From: Auanema rhodensis
Lineage: Eukaryota > Nematoda > Chromadorea > Rhabditida > Rhabditidae
DNA length: 64,000 nucleotides
Direction of reading: 5' to 3'
NCBI GenBank assembly: GCA_964057225.1
Contig: OZ059895.1
Location: forward strand, 6,944,001-7,008,000
In this document: positions 1 to 11,610 of the stretch, in pieces
Layout of the letters: each line of letters opens with the position of its first letter
Position numbering within the stretch: position 1 is the stretch's first letter
Made by a program: the position numbers and the translations under genes
The notes under the pieces: generated by a model
Databases searched by the model: none
What the model saw: only the letters and a program-made list of their open reading frames with translations
Told to the model about the DNA's origin: nothing

Positions 1-252
1 GAAGATTCGGAAGCTTGTCTATCTCTTGACCGGAAACTTTTATTGTTCAGGCAATCTCAGTCTAGAGTTTTGAATGTTCTTCTGAACAGGAATACGGTGC
101 ACGTGCCATTTGCCTTGGGGTATTCAACTTCATTTTTGGTTTAATTACCCAAGTTTGAGGTACTTTGATGATTCAACAACGGTTACACCTGATGTTGAAC
201 TAAATTTTGGAAAGCTCACTATATGTGAGCAACATTGATATTTCATCTCTCT
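1..252 (+). repeat. Representative satellite monomer
   Basis: This first complete unit serves as the reference for the arrays. In order it carries a HindIII site (about 10-15), the short inverted repeat TGTTCAG (44-50) / CTGAACA (82-88) enclosing an XbaI site, the palindromic GCACGTGC with an E-box-like CACGTG near 100, a TAA at 142-144 closing a conserved open frame, an inverted repeat TTCAAC / GTTGAA, and the dyad GCTCAC / GTGAGC at 214-230. The length is divisible by three, so any reading frame stays in register from copy to copy. I find no match to the 17-bp CENP-B box pattern and no convincing pol III box. Confidence 0.95.
214..230. other. Conserved short dyad in the satellite unit (example)
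   Basis: GCTCAC and GTGAGC form a perfect 6-bp inverted repeat around a TATAT centre. The same 17 bases are found in nearly every monomer of both arrays and in both inverted copies. The 239-bp variants lack its right arm, and one subfamily weakens the left arm (GCTCGC). It could form a small hairpin in single-stranded DNA or RNA, or be a protein-binding dyad. Either role is inference. Confidence 0.7.
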
Positions 253-396
253 GAAGATTCGGAAGCTTGTCTATCTCTTGACCGGAAACTTTTATTGTTC
301 AGGCAATCTCAGTCTAGAGTTTTGAATGTTCTTCTGAACAGGAATACGGTGCACGTGCCATTTGCCTTGGGGTATTCAACTTCATTTTTGGTTTAA
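229..396 (+). other. Conserved open frame of the satellite unit (example copy)
   Basis: In the second unit, the frame that opens after the TGA at 226-228 runs 55 codons to TAA at 394-396. It begins A-T-L-I-F-H-L-S-E-D-S-E-A-C and ends in the three residues before the stop, L-V preceded by F. The same frame and stop occur in almost all copies of both arrays. Most copies have no ATG in it; only the CACATG variants supply one. The small indels I found (13, 2 and 1 bp) lie outside the core EDSEAC-to-stop segment, and the only indel touching it is a 9-bp gain that adds three codons. This may be chance in a 252-bp unit or a remnant of coding sequence. I do not claim a translated protein. Confidence 0.4.
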
Positions 397-3007
397 TTAC
401 CCAAGTTTGAGGTACTTTGATGATTCAACAAGGGTTACACCTGATGTTGAACTAAATTTTGGAAAGCTCACCATTGATATTTCTTCTCTCTGAACATTCG
501 GAAGCTTGTCTATCTCTTGACCGGAAATGGTTATTGTTCAGACAATCTCAGTCTAGAGTTTTGAATGTTCTTCTGAACAGGAATACGGTGCACGTGCCAT
601 TTGCCTTGGGGTATTCAACTTCATTTTTGGTTTAATTACCCAAGTTTGAGGTACTTTGATGATTCAACAACGGTTACACCTGATGTTGAACTAAATTTTG
701 GAAAGCTCACTATATGTGAGCAACATTGATATTTCATCTCTCTGAAGATTCGGAAGCTTGTCTATCTCTTGACCGGAAATGTTTATTGTTCAGACAATCT
801 CAGTCTAGAGTTTTGAATGTTCTTCTGAACAGGAATACGGTGCACGTGCCATTTGCCTTGGGGTATTCAACTTCATTTTTGGTTTAATTACCCAAGTTTG
901 AGGTACTTTGATGATTCAACAACGGTTACACCTGATGTTGAACTAAATTTTGGAAAGCTCACTATATGTGAGCAACATTGATATTTCATCTCTCTGAAGA
1001 TTCGGAAGCTTGTCTATCTCTTGACCGAAAATGGTTATTGTTCAGACAATCTCAGTCTAGAGTTTTGAATGTTCTTCTGAACAGGAATACGGTGCACGTG
1101 CCATTTGCCTTGGGGTATTCAACTTCATTTTTGGTTTAATTACCCAAGTTTGAGGTACTTTGATGATTCAACAACGGTTACACCTGATGTTGAACTAAAT
1201 TTTGGAAAGCTCACTATATGTGAGCAACATTGATATTTCATCTCTCTGAAGATTCGGAAGCTTGTCTATCTCTTGACCGGAAACTTTTATTGTTCAGGCA
1301 ATCTCAGTCTAGAGTTTTGAATGTTCTTCTGAACAGGAATACGGTGCACGTGCCATTTGCCTTGGGGTATTCAACTTCATCTTTTGTTTAATTACCCAAG
1401 TTTGAGGTACTTTGATGATTCAACAACGGTTACACCTGATGTTGAACTAAATTTTGGAAAGCTCACTATATGTGAGCAACATTGATATTTCATCTCTCTG
1501 AAGATTCGGAAGCTTGTCTATCTCTTGACCGGAAATGTTTATTGTTCAGACAATCTCAGTCTAGAGTTTTGAATGTTCTTCTGAACAGGAATACGGTGCA
1601 CGTGCCATTTGCCTTGGGGTATTCAACTTCATTTTTGGTTTAATTACCCAAGTTTGAGGTACTTTGATGATTCAACAACGGTTACACCTGATGTTGAACT
1701 AAATTTTGGAAAGCTCACTATATGTGAGCAACATTGATATTTCATCTCTCTGAAGATTCGGAAGCTTGTCTATCTCTTGACCGGAAATGTTTATTGTTCA
1801 GACAATCTCAGTCTAGAGTTTTGAATGTTCTTCTGAACAGGAATACGGTGCACGTGCCATTTGCCTTGGGGTATTCAACTTCATTTTTGGTTTAATTACC
1901 CAAGTTTGAGGTACTTTGATGATTCAACAAGGGTTACACCTGATGTTGAACTAAATTTTGGAAAGCTCACCATTGATATTTCTTCTCTCTGAACATTCGG
2001 AAGCTTGTCTATCTCTTGACCGGAAATGGTTATTGTTCAGACAATCTCAGTCTAGAGTTTTGAATGTTCTTCTGAACAGGAATACGGTGCACGTGCCATT
2101 TGCCTTGGGGTATTCAACTTCATTTTTGGTTTAATTACCCAAGTTTGAGGTACTTTGATGATTCAACAACGGTTACACCTGATGTTGAACTAAATTTTGG
2201 AAAGCTCACTATATGTGAGCAACATTGATATTTCATCTCTCTGAAGATTCGGAAGCTTGTCTATCTCTTGACCGGAAATGTTTATTGTTCAGACAATCTC
2301 AGTCTAGAGTTTTGAATGTTCTTCTGAACAGGAATACGGTGCACGTGCCATTTGCCTTGGGGTATTCAACTTCATTTTTGGTTTAATTACCCAAGTTTGA
2401 GGTACTTTGATGATTCAACAACGGTTACACCTGATGTTGAACTAAATTTTTGAAAGCTCACTATATGTGAGCAACATTGATATTTCATCTTTCTGAAGAT
2501 TCTGAAGATTCTGAAGCTTGTCTATCTCTTGACCGAAAATGGTTATTGTTCAGACAATCTCAGTCTAGAGTTTTGAATGTTCTTCTGAACAGGAATACGG
2601 TGCACGTGCCATTTGCCTTGGGGTATTCAACTTCATTTTTGGTTTAATTACCCAAGTTTGAGGTACTTTGATGATTCAACAACGGTTACACCTGATGTTG
2701 AACTAAATTTTGGAAAGCTCACTATATGTGAGCAACATTGATATTTCATCTCTCTGAAGATTCGGAAGCTTGTCTATCTCTTGACCGGAAATGTTTATTG
2801 TTCAGACAATCTCAGTCTAGAGTTTTGAATGTTCTTCTGAACAGGAATACGGTGCACGTGCCATTTGCCTTGGGGTATTCAACTTCATTTTTGGTTTAAT
2901 TACCCAAGTTTGAGGTACTTTGATGATTCAACAAGGGTTACACCTGATGTTGAACTAAATTTTGGAAAGCTCACTATATGTGAGCAACATTGATATTTCA
3001 TCTCTCT

Positions 3008-4797
3008 GAAGATTCGGAAGCTTGTCTATCTCTTGACCGGAAATGGTTATTGTTCAGACAATCTCAGTCTAGAGTTTTGAATGTTCTTCTGAACAGGAAT
3101 ACGGTGCACATGCCATTTGCCTTGGGGTATTCATCTTCATCTTTGGTTTAATTACCCAAGTTTGAGGTACTTTGATGATTCAACAACGGTTACACCTGAT
3201 GTTGAACTAAATTTTGGAAAGCTCACTATATGTGAGCAACATTGATATTTCATCTTTCTGAAGATTCTGAAGATTCTGAAGCTTGTCTATCTCTTTACCG
3301 GAAACTTTTATTGTTCAGACAATCTCAGTCTAGAGTTTTGAATGTTCTTCTGAACAGGAATACGGTGCACGTGCCATTTGCCTTGGGGGGTTCAACTTCA
3401 TTTTTGGTTTAATTACCCAAGTTTGAGGTACTTTGATGATTCAACAAGGGTTACACCTGATGTTGAACTAAATTTTGGAAAGCTCACTATATGTGAGCAA
3501 CATTGATATTTCATCTTTCTGAAGATTCGGAAGCTTGTCTATCTCTTTACCGGAAATGTTTATTGTTCAGACAATCTCAGTCTAGAGTTTTGAATGTTCT
3601 TCTGAACAGGAATACAGTGCACGTGCCATTTGCCTTGGGGTATTCAACTTCATTTTTGGTTTAATTACCCAAGTTTGAGGTACTTTGATGATTCAACAAC
3701 GGTTACACCTGATGTTGAACTAAATTTTGGAAAGCTCACTATATGTGAGCAACATTGATATTTCATCTCTCTGAAGATTCGGAAGCTTGTCTATCTCTTG
3801 ACCGGAAATGTTTATTGTTCAGACAATCTCAGTCTAGAGTTTTGAATGTTCTTCTGAACAGGAATACGGTGCACGTGCCATTTGCCTTGGGGTATTCAAC
3901 TTCATTTTTGGTTTAATTACCCAAGTTTGAGGTACTTTGATGATTCAACAACGGTTACACCTGATGTTGAACTAAATTTTGGAAAGCTCACTATATGTGA
4001 GCAACATTGATATTTCATCTTTCTGAAGATTCTGAAGATTCTGAAGCTTGTCTATCTCTTGACCGAAAATGGTTATTGTTCAGACAATCTCAGTCTAGAG
4101 TTTTGAATGTTCTTCTGAACAGGAATACGGTGCACGTGCCATTTGCCTTGGGGTATTCAACTTCATTTTTGGTTTAATTACCCAAGTTTGAGGTACTTTG
4201 ATGATTCAACAAGGGTTACACCTGATGTTGAACTAAATTTTGGAAAGCTCACTATATGTGAGCAACATTGATATTTCATCTCTCTGAAGATTCGGAAGCT
4301 TGTCTATCTCTTGACCGGAAATGGTTATTGTTCAGACAATCTCAGTCTAGAGTTTTGAATGTTCTTCTGAACAGGAATACGGTGCACATGCCATTTGCCT
4401 TGGGGTATTCATCTTCATCTTTGGTTTAATTACCCAAGTTTGAGGTACTTTGATGATTCAACAACGGTTACACCTGATGTTGAACTAAATTTTGGAAAGC
4501 TCACTATATGTGAGCAACATTGATATTTCATCTTTCTGAAGATTCTGAAGATTCTGAAGCTTGTCTATCTCTTTACCGGAAACTTTTATTGTTCAGACAA
4601 TCTCAGTCTAGAGTTTTGAATGTTCTTCTGAACAGGAATACGGTGCACGTGCCATTTGCCTTGGGGGGTTCAACTTCATTTTTGGTTTAATTACCCAAGT
4701 TTGAGGTACTTTGATGATTCAACAAGGGTTACACCTGATGTTGAACTAAATTTTGGAAAGCTCACTATATGTGAGCAACATTGATATTTCATCTTTC
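3008..4797 (+). repeat. Higher-order repeat, 5-monomer period (1278 bp)
   Basis: The two-monomer signature starting at 3008 (AAATGG then CACATGCC and TCATCTTCATC; next unit with a 9-bp gain, TTTACCGG and GGGGGGTTC) recurs at 4286, a shift of 1278 bp. That equals five 252-bp units plus two 9-bp gains. The match weakens from the third unit (3521 against 4799), so this is a partial duplication followed by local rearrangement. Confidence 0.65.
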
Positions 4798-6310
4798 TGA
4801 AGATTCGGAAGCTTGTCTATCTCTTTACCGGAAACTTTTATTGTTCAGACAATCTCAGTCTAGAATTTTGAATGTTCTTCTGAACAGGAATACGGTGCAC
4901 GTGCCATTTGCCTTGGGGGGTTCAACTCCATTTTTGGTTTAATTACCCAAGTTTGAGGTACTTTGATGATTCAACAAGGGTTACACCTGATGTTGAACTA
5001 AATTTTGGAAAGCTCACTATATGTGAGCAACATTGATATTTCATCTTTCTGAAGATTCGGAAGCTTGTCTATCTCTTTACCGGAAATGTTTATTGTTCAG
5101 ACAATCTCAGTCTAGAGTTTTGAATGTTCTTCTGAACAGGAATACGGTGCACGTGCCATTTGCCTTGGGGTATTCAACTTCATTTTTGGTTTAATTACCC
5201 AAGTTTGAGGTACTTTGATGATTCAACAAGGGTTACACCTGATGTTGAACTAAATTTTGGAAAGCTCACTATATGTGAGCAACATTGATATTTCATCTCT
5301 CTGAAGATTCGGAAGCTTGTCTATCTCTTGACCGGAAACTTTTATTGTTCAGACAATCTCAGTCTAGAGTTTTGAATGTTCTTCTGAACAGGAATACGGT
5401 GCACGTGCCATTTGCCTTGGGGTATTCAACTTAATTTTTGGTTTAATTACCCAAGTTTGAGGTACTTTGATGATTCAACAAGGGTTACACCTGATGTTGA
5501 ACTAAATTTTGGAAAGCTCACTATATGTGAGCAACATTGATATTTCATCTCTCTGAAGATTCGGAAGCTTGTCTATCTCTTTACCGGAAATGTTTATTGT
5601 TCAGACAATCTCAGTCTAGAGTTTTGAATGTTCTTCTGAACAGGAATACAGTGCACGTGCCATTTGCCTTGGGGTATTCAACTTCATTTTTGGTTTAATT
5701 ACCCAAGTTTGAGGTACTTTGATGATTCAGCAACGGTTACACCTGATGTTGAACTAAATTTTGGAAAGCTCACTATATGTGAGCAACATTGATATTCCAT
5801 CTCTCTGAAGATTCTGAAGCTTGTCTATCTCTTGACCGGAAATGTTTATTGTTCAGACAATCTCAGTCTAGAGTTTTGAATGTTCTTCTGAACAGGAATA
5901 CGGTGCACGTGCCATTTGCCTTGGGGTATTCAACTTCATTTTTGGTTTAATTACCCAAGTTTGAGGTACTTTGATGATTCAACAACGGTTACACCTGATG
6001 TTGAACTAAATTTTGGAAAGCTCACTATATGTGAGCAACATTGATATTCCATCTCTCTGAAGATTCTGAAGCTTGTCTATCTCTTGACCGAAAATGGTTA
6101 TTGTTCAGACAATCTCAGTCTAGAGTTTTGAATGTTCTTCTGAACAGGAATACGGTGCACGTGCCATTTGCCTTGGGGTATTCAACTTCATTTTTGGTTT
6201 AATTACCCAAGTTTGAGGTACTTTGATGATTCAACAAGGGTTACACCTGATGTTGAACTAAATTTTGGAAAGCTCACTATATGTGAGCAACATTGATATT
6301 TCATCTCTCT

Positions 6311-8860
6311 GAAGATTCGGAAGCTTGTCTATCTCTTGACCGGAAATGGTTATTGTTCAGACAATCTCAGTCTAGAGTTTTGAATGTTCTTCTGAACAGG
6401 AATACGGTGCACATGCCATTTGCCTTGGGGTATTCATCTTCATCTTTGGTTTAATTACCCAAGTTTGAGGTACTTTGATGATTCAACAACGGTTACACCT
6501 GATGTTGAACTAAATTTTGGAAAGCTCAGTATATGTGAGCAACATTGATATTTCATCTCTCTGAAGATTCGGAAGCTTGTCTATCTCTTGACCGGAAACT
6601 TTTATTGTTCAGACAATCTCAGTCTAGAGTTATGAATGTTCTTCTGAACAGGAATACGGTGCACGTGCCATTTGCCTTGGGGTATTCAACTTAATTTTTG
6701 GTTTAATTACCCAAGTTTGAGGTACTTTGATGATTCAACAAGGGTTACACCTGATGTTGAACTAAATTTTGGAAAGCTCACTATATGTGAGCAACATTGA
6801 TATTTCATCTTTCTGAAGATTCGGAAGCTTGTCTATCTCTTTACCGGAAATGTTTATTGTTCAGACAATCTCAGTCTAGAGTTTTGAATGTTCTTCTGAA
6901 CAGGAATACAGTGCACGTGCCATTTGCCTTGGGGTATTCAACTTCATTTTTGGTTTAATTACCCAAGTTTGAGGTACTTTGATGATTCAACAACGGTTAC
7001 ACCTGATGTTGAACTAAATTTTGGAAAGCTCACTATATGTGAGCAACATTGATATTTCATCTCTCTGAAGATTCGGAAGCTTGTCTATCTCTTGACCGGA
7101 AATGTTTATTGTTCAGACAATCTCAGTCTAGAGTTTTGAATGTTCTTCTGAACAGGAATACGGTGCACGTGCCATTTGCCTTGGGGTATTCAACTTCATT
7201 TTTGGTTTAATTACCCAAGTTTGAGGTACTTTGATGATTCAACAACGGTTACACCTGATGTTGAACTAAATTTTGGAAAGCTCACTATATGTGAGCAACA
7301 TTGATATTTCATCTTTCTGAAGATTCTGAAGATTCTGAAGCTTGTCTATCTCTTGACCGAAAATGGTTATTGTTCAGACAATCTCAGTCTAGAGTTTTGA
7401 ATGTTCTTCTGAACAGGAATACGGTGCACGTGCCATTTGCCTTGGGGTATTCAACTTCATTTTTGGTTTAATTACCCAAGTTTGAGGTACTTTGATGATT
7501 CAACAACGGTTACACCTGATGTTGAACTAAATTTTGGAAAGCTCACTATATGTGAGCAACATTGATATTTCATCTCTCTGAAGATTCGGAAGCTTGTCTA
7601 TCTCTTGACCGGAAATGTTTATTGTTCAGACAATCTCAGTCTAGAGTTTTGAATGTTCTTCTGAACAGGAATACGGTGCACGTGCCATTTGCCTTGGGGT
7701 ATTCAACTTCATTTTTGGTTTAATTACCCAAGTTTGAGGTACTTTGATGATTCAACAAGGGTTACACCTGATGTTGAACTAAATTTTGGAAAGCTCACTA
7801 TATGTGAGCAACATTGATATTTCATCTCTCTGAAGATTCGGAAGCTTGTCTATCTCTTGACCGGAAATGGTTATTGTTCAGACAATCTCAGTCTAGAGTT
7901 TTGAATGTTCTTCTGAACAGGAATACGGTGCACATGCCATTTGCCTTGGGGTATTCATCTTCATCTTTGGTTTAATTACCCAAGTTTGAGGTACTTTGAT
8001 GATTCAACAACGGTTACACCTGATGTTGAACTAAATTTTGGAAAGCTCACTATATGTGAGCAACATTGATATTTCATCTCTCTGAAGATTCGGAAGCTTG
8101 TCTATCTCTTGACCGGAAACTTTTATTGTTCAGACAATCTCAGTCTAGAGTTTTGAATGTTCTTCTGAACAGGAATACGGTGCACGTGCCATTTGCCTTG
8201 GGGTATTCAACTTAATTTTTGGTTTAATTACCCAAGTTTGAGGTACTTTGATGATTCAACAAGGGTTACACCTGATGTTGAACTAAATTTTGGAAAGCTC
8301 ACTATATGTGAGCAACATTGATATTTCATCTTTCTGAAGATTCGGAAGCTTGTCTATCTCTTTACCGGAAATGTTTATTGTTCAGACAATCTCAGTCTAG
8401 AGTTTTGAATGTTCTTCTGAACAGGAATACAGTGCACGTGCCATTTGCCTTGGGGTATTCAACTTCATTTTTGGTTTAATTACCCAAGTTTGAGGTACTT
8501 TGATGATTCAACAACGGTTACACCTGATGTTGAACTAAATTTTGGAAAGCTCACTATATGTGAGCAACATTGATATTTCATCTCTCTGAAGATTCGGAAG
8601 CTTGTCTATCTCTTGACCGGAAATGTTTATTGTTCAGACAATCTCAGTCTAGAGTTTTGAATGTTCTTCTGAACAGGAATACGGTGCACGTGCCATTTGC
8701 CTTGGGGTATTCAACTTCATTTTTGGTTTAATTACCCAAGTTTGAGGTACTTTGATGATTCAACAACGGTTACACCTGATGTTGAACTAAATTTTGGAAA
8801 GCTCACTATATGTGAGCAACATTGATATTTCATCTTTCTGAAGATTCTGAAGATTCGGAA
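6311..8860 (+). repeat. Higher-order repeat, 6-monomer period (1521 bp)
   Basis: Units starting at 6311 (AAATGG, CACATGCC, TCATCTTCATC), about 6563 (AAACTT, AACTTAATTTTT), 6815 (TTTACCGG, ACAGTGCAC) and 7067 repeat in the same order from 7832. The shift is 1521 bp, six units plus one 9-bp gain. The second copy stays in step for four units. Near 8850 it appears to jump from the head of the fifth unit into the body of the sixth, which suggests a later unequal exchange. Confidence 0.7.
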
Positions 8861-11568
8861 GCTTGTCTATCTCTTGACCGGAAATGTTTATTGTTCAGAC
8901 AATCTCAGTCTAGAGTTTTGAATGTTCTTCTGAACAGGAATACGGTGCACGTGCCATTTGCCTTGGGGTATTCAACTTCATTTTTGGTTTAATTACCCAA
9001 GTTTGAGGTACTTTGATGATTCAACAAGGGTTACACCTGATGTTGAACTAAATTTTGGAAAGCTCACTATATGTGAGCAACATTGATATTTCATCTCTCT
9101 GAAGATTCGGAAGCTTGTCTATCTCTTGACCGGAAACTTTTATTGTTCAGACAATCTCAGTCTAGAGTTTTGAATGTTCTTCTGAACAGGAATACAGTGC
9201 ACGTGCCATTTGCCTTGGGGTATTCAACTTCATTTTTGGTTTAATTACCCAAGTTTGAGGTACTTTGATGATTCAGCAACGGTTACACCTGATGTTGAAC
9301 TAAATTTTGGAAAGCTCACTATATGTGAGCAACATTGATATTTCATCTCTCTGAAGATTCGGAAGCTTGTCTATCTCTTGACCGGAAATGTTTATTGTTC
9401 AGACAATCTCAGTCTAGAGTTTTGAATGTTCTTCTGAACAGGAATACAGTGCACGTGCCATTTGCCTTGGGGTATTCAACTTCATTTTTGGTTTAATTAC
9501 CCAAGTTTGAGGTACTTTGATGATTCAACAAGGGTTACACCTGATGTTGAACTAAATTTTGGAAAGCTCACTATATGTGAGCAACATTGATATTTCATCT
9601 CTCTGAAGATTCGGAAGCTTGTCTATCTCTTGACCGGAAACTTTTATTGTTCAGACAATCTCAGTCTAGAGTTTTGAATGTTCTTCTGAACAGGAATACA
9701 GTGCACGTGCCATTTGCCTTGGGGTATTAAACTTCATTTTTGGTTTAATTACCCAAGTTTGAGGTACTTTGATGATTCAGCAACGGTTACACCTGATGTT
9801 GAACTAAATTTTGGAAAGCTCACTATATGTGAGCAACATTGATATTTCATCTCTCTGAAGATTCGGAAGCTTGTCTATCTCTTGACCGGAAATGTTTATT
9901 GTTCAGACAATCTCAGTCTAGAGTTTTGAATGTTCTTCTGAACAGGAATACGGTGCACGTGCCATTTGCCTTGGGGTATTCAACTTCATTTTTGGTTTAA
10001 TTACCCAAGTTTGAGGTACTTTGATGATTCAACAAGGGTTACACCTGATGTTGAACTAAATTTTGGAAAGCTCACTATATGTGAGCAACATTGATATTCC
10101 ATCTCTCTGAAGATTCTGAAGCTTGTCTATCTCTTGACCGAAAATGGTTATTGTTCAGACAATCTCAGTCTAGAGTTTTGAATGTTCTTCTGAACAGGAA
10201 TACGGTGCACGTGCCATTTGCCTTGGGGTATTCAACTTCATTTTTGGTTTAATTACCCAAGTTTGAGGTACTTTGATGATTCAACAAGGGTTACACCTGA
10301 TGTTGAACTAAATTTTGGAAAGCTCACTATATGTGAGCAACATTGATATTTCATCTCTCTGAAGATTCGGAAGCTTGTCTATCTCTTGACCGGAAATGGT
10401 TATTGTTCAGACAATCTCAGTCTAGAGTTTTGAATGTTCTTCTGAACAGGAATACGGTGCACATGCCATTTGCCTTGGGGTATTCATCTTCATCTTTGGT
10501 TTAATTACCCAAGTTTGAGGTACTTTGATGATTCAACAAGGGTTACACCTGATGTTGAACTAAATTTTGGAAAGCTCACTATATGTGAGCAACATTGATA
10601 TTCCATCTTTCTGAAGATTCGGAAGCTTGTCTATCTCTTGACCGGAAATGGTTATTGTTCAGACAATCTCAGTCTAGAGTTTTGAATGTTCTTCTGAACA
10701 GGAATACGGTGCACGTGCCATTTGCCTTGGGGTATTCAACTTCATTTTTGGTTTAATTACCCAAGTTTGAGGTACTTTGATGATTCAACAAGGGTTACAC
10801 CTGATGTTGAACTAAATTTTGGAAAGCTCACTATATGTGAGCAACATTGATATTCCATCTCTCTGAAGATTCGGAAGCTTGTCTATCTCTTGATCGGAAA
10901 TGTTTATTGTTCAGACAATCTCAGTCTAGAGTTTTGAATGTTCTTCTGAACAGGAATACGGTGCACGTGCCATTTGCCTTGGGGTATTCAACTTCATTTT
11001 TGGTTTAATTACCCAAGTTTGAGGTACTTTGATGATTCAACAACGGTTACACCTGATGTTGAACTAAATTTTGGAAAGCTCACTATATGTGAGCAACATT
11101 GATATTCCATCTTTCTGAAGATTCTGAAGCTTGTCTATCTCTTGATCGGAAATGTTTATTGTTCAGACAATCTCAGTCTAGAGTTTTGAATGTTCTTCTG
11201 AACAGGAATACGGTGCACGTGCCATTTGCCTTGGGGTATTCAACTTCATTTTTGGTTTAATTACCCAAGTTTGAGGTACTTTGATGATTCAACAACGGTT
11301 ACACCTGATGTTGAACTAAATTTTGGAAAGCTCACTATATGTGAGCAACATTGATATTTCATCTCTCTGAAGATTCGGAAGCTTGTCTATCTCTTGACCG
11401 GAAATGGTTATTGTTCAGACAATCTCAGTCTAGAGTTTTGAATGTTCTTCTGAACAGGAATACGGTGCACGTGCCATTTGCCTTGGGGTATTCAACTTCA
11501 TCTTTGGTTTAAATACCCAAGTTTGAGGTACTTTGATGATTCAACAAGGGTTACACCTGATGTTGAAC

Positions 11569-11610
11569 TAAATTTTGGAAAGCTCACTATAAATTTTGGA
11601 AAGCTCACCA
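11569..11610 (+). repeat. Nested 21-bp duplication inside a monomer
   Basis: The 21-bp segment beginning TAAATTTTGGAAAGCTCAC is present twice in tandem (11569 and 11590) instead of once. It is followed by the short form CACCATTGATATTTCTTC that lacks TATATGTGAGCAA. The same allele occurs in three copies near 16.1 kb. Confidence 0.85.

Noticed and set aside
160..200. RNA polymerase III internal promoter (B box) in the unit
   Set aside because: GATTCAACA differs from GWTCRANNC at a key position and there is no matching A box upstream.
150..210. Hammerhead ribozyme in the satellite unit
   Set aside because: The unit has CTGATG and TTGATGA words and a GAAA, but no intact CUGANGA core followed by a stem and GAAA in the right order.
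1..252. CENP-B box
   Set aside because: No segment of the unit matches the TTCG....A..CGGG pattern.
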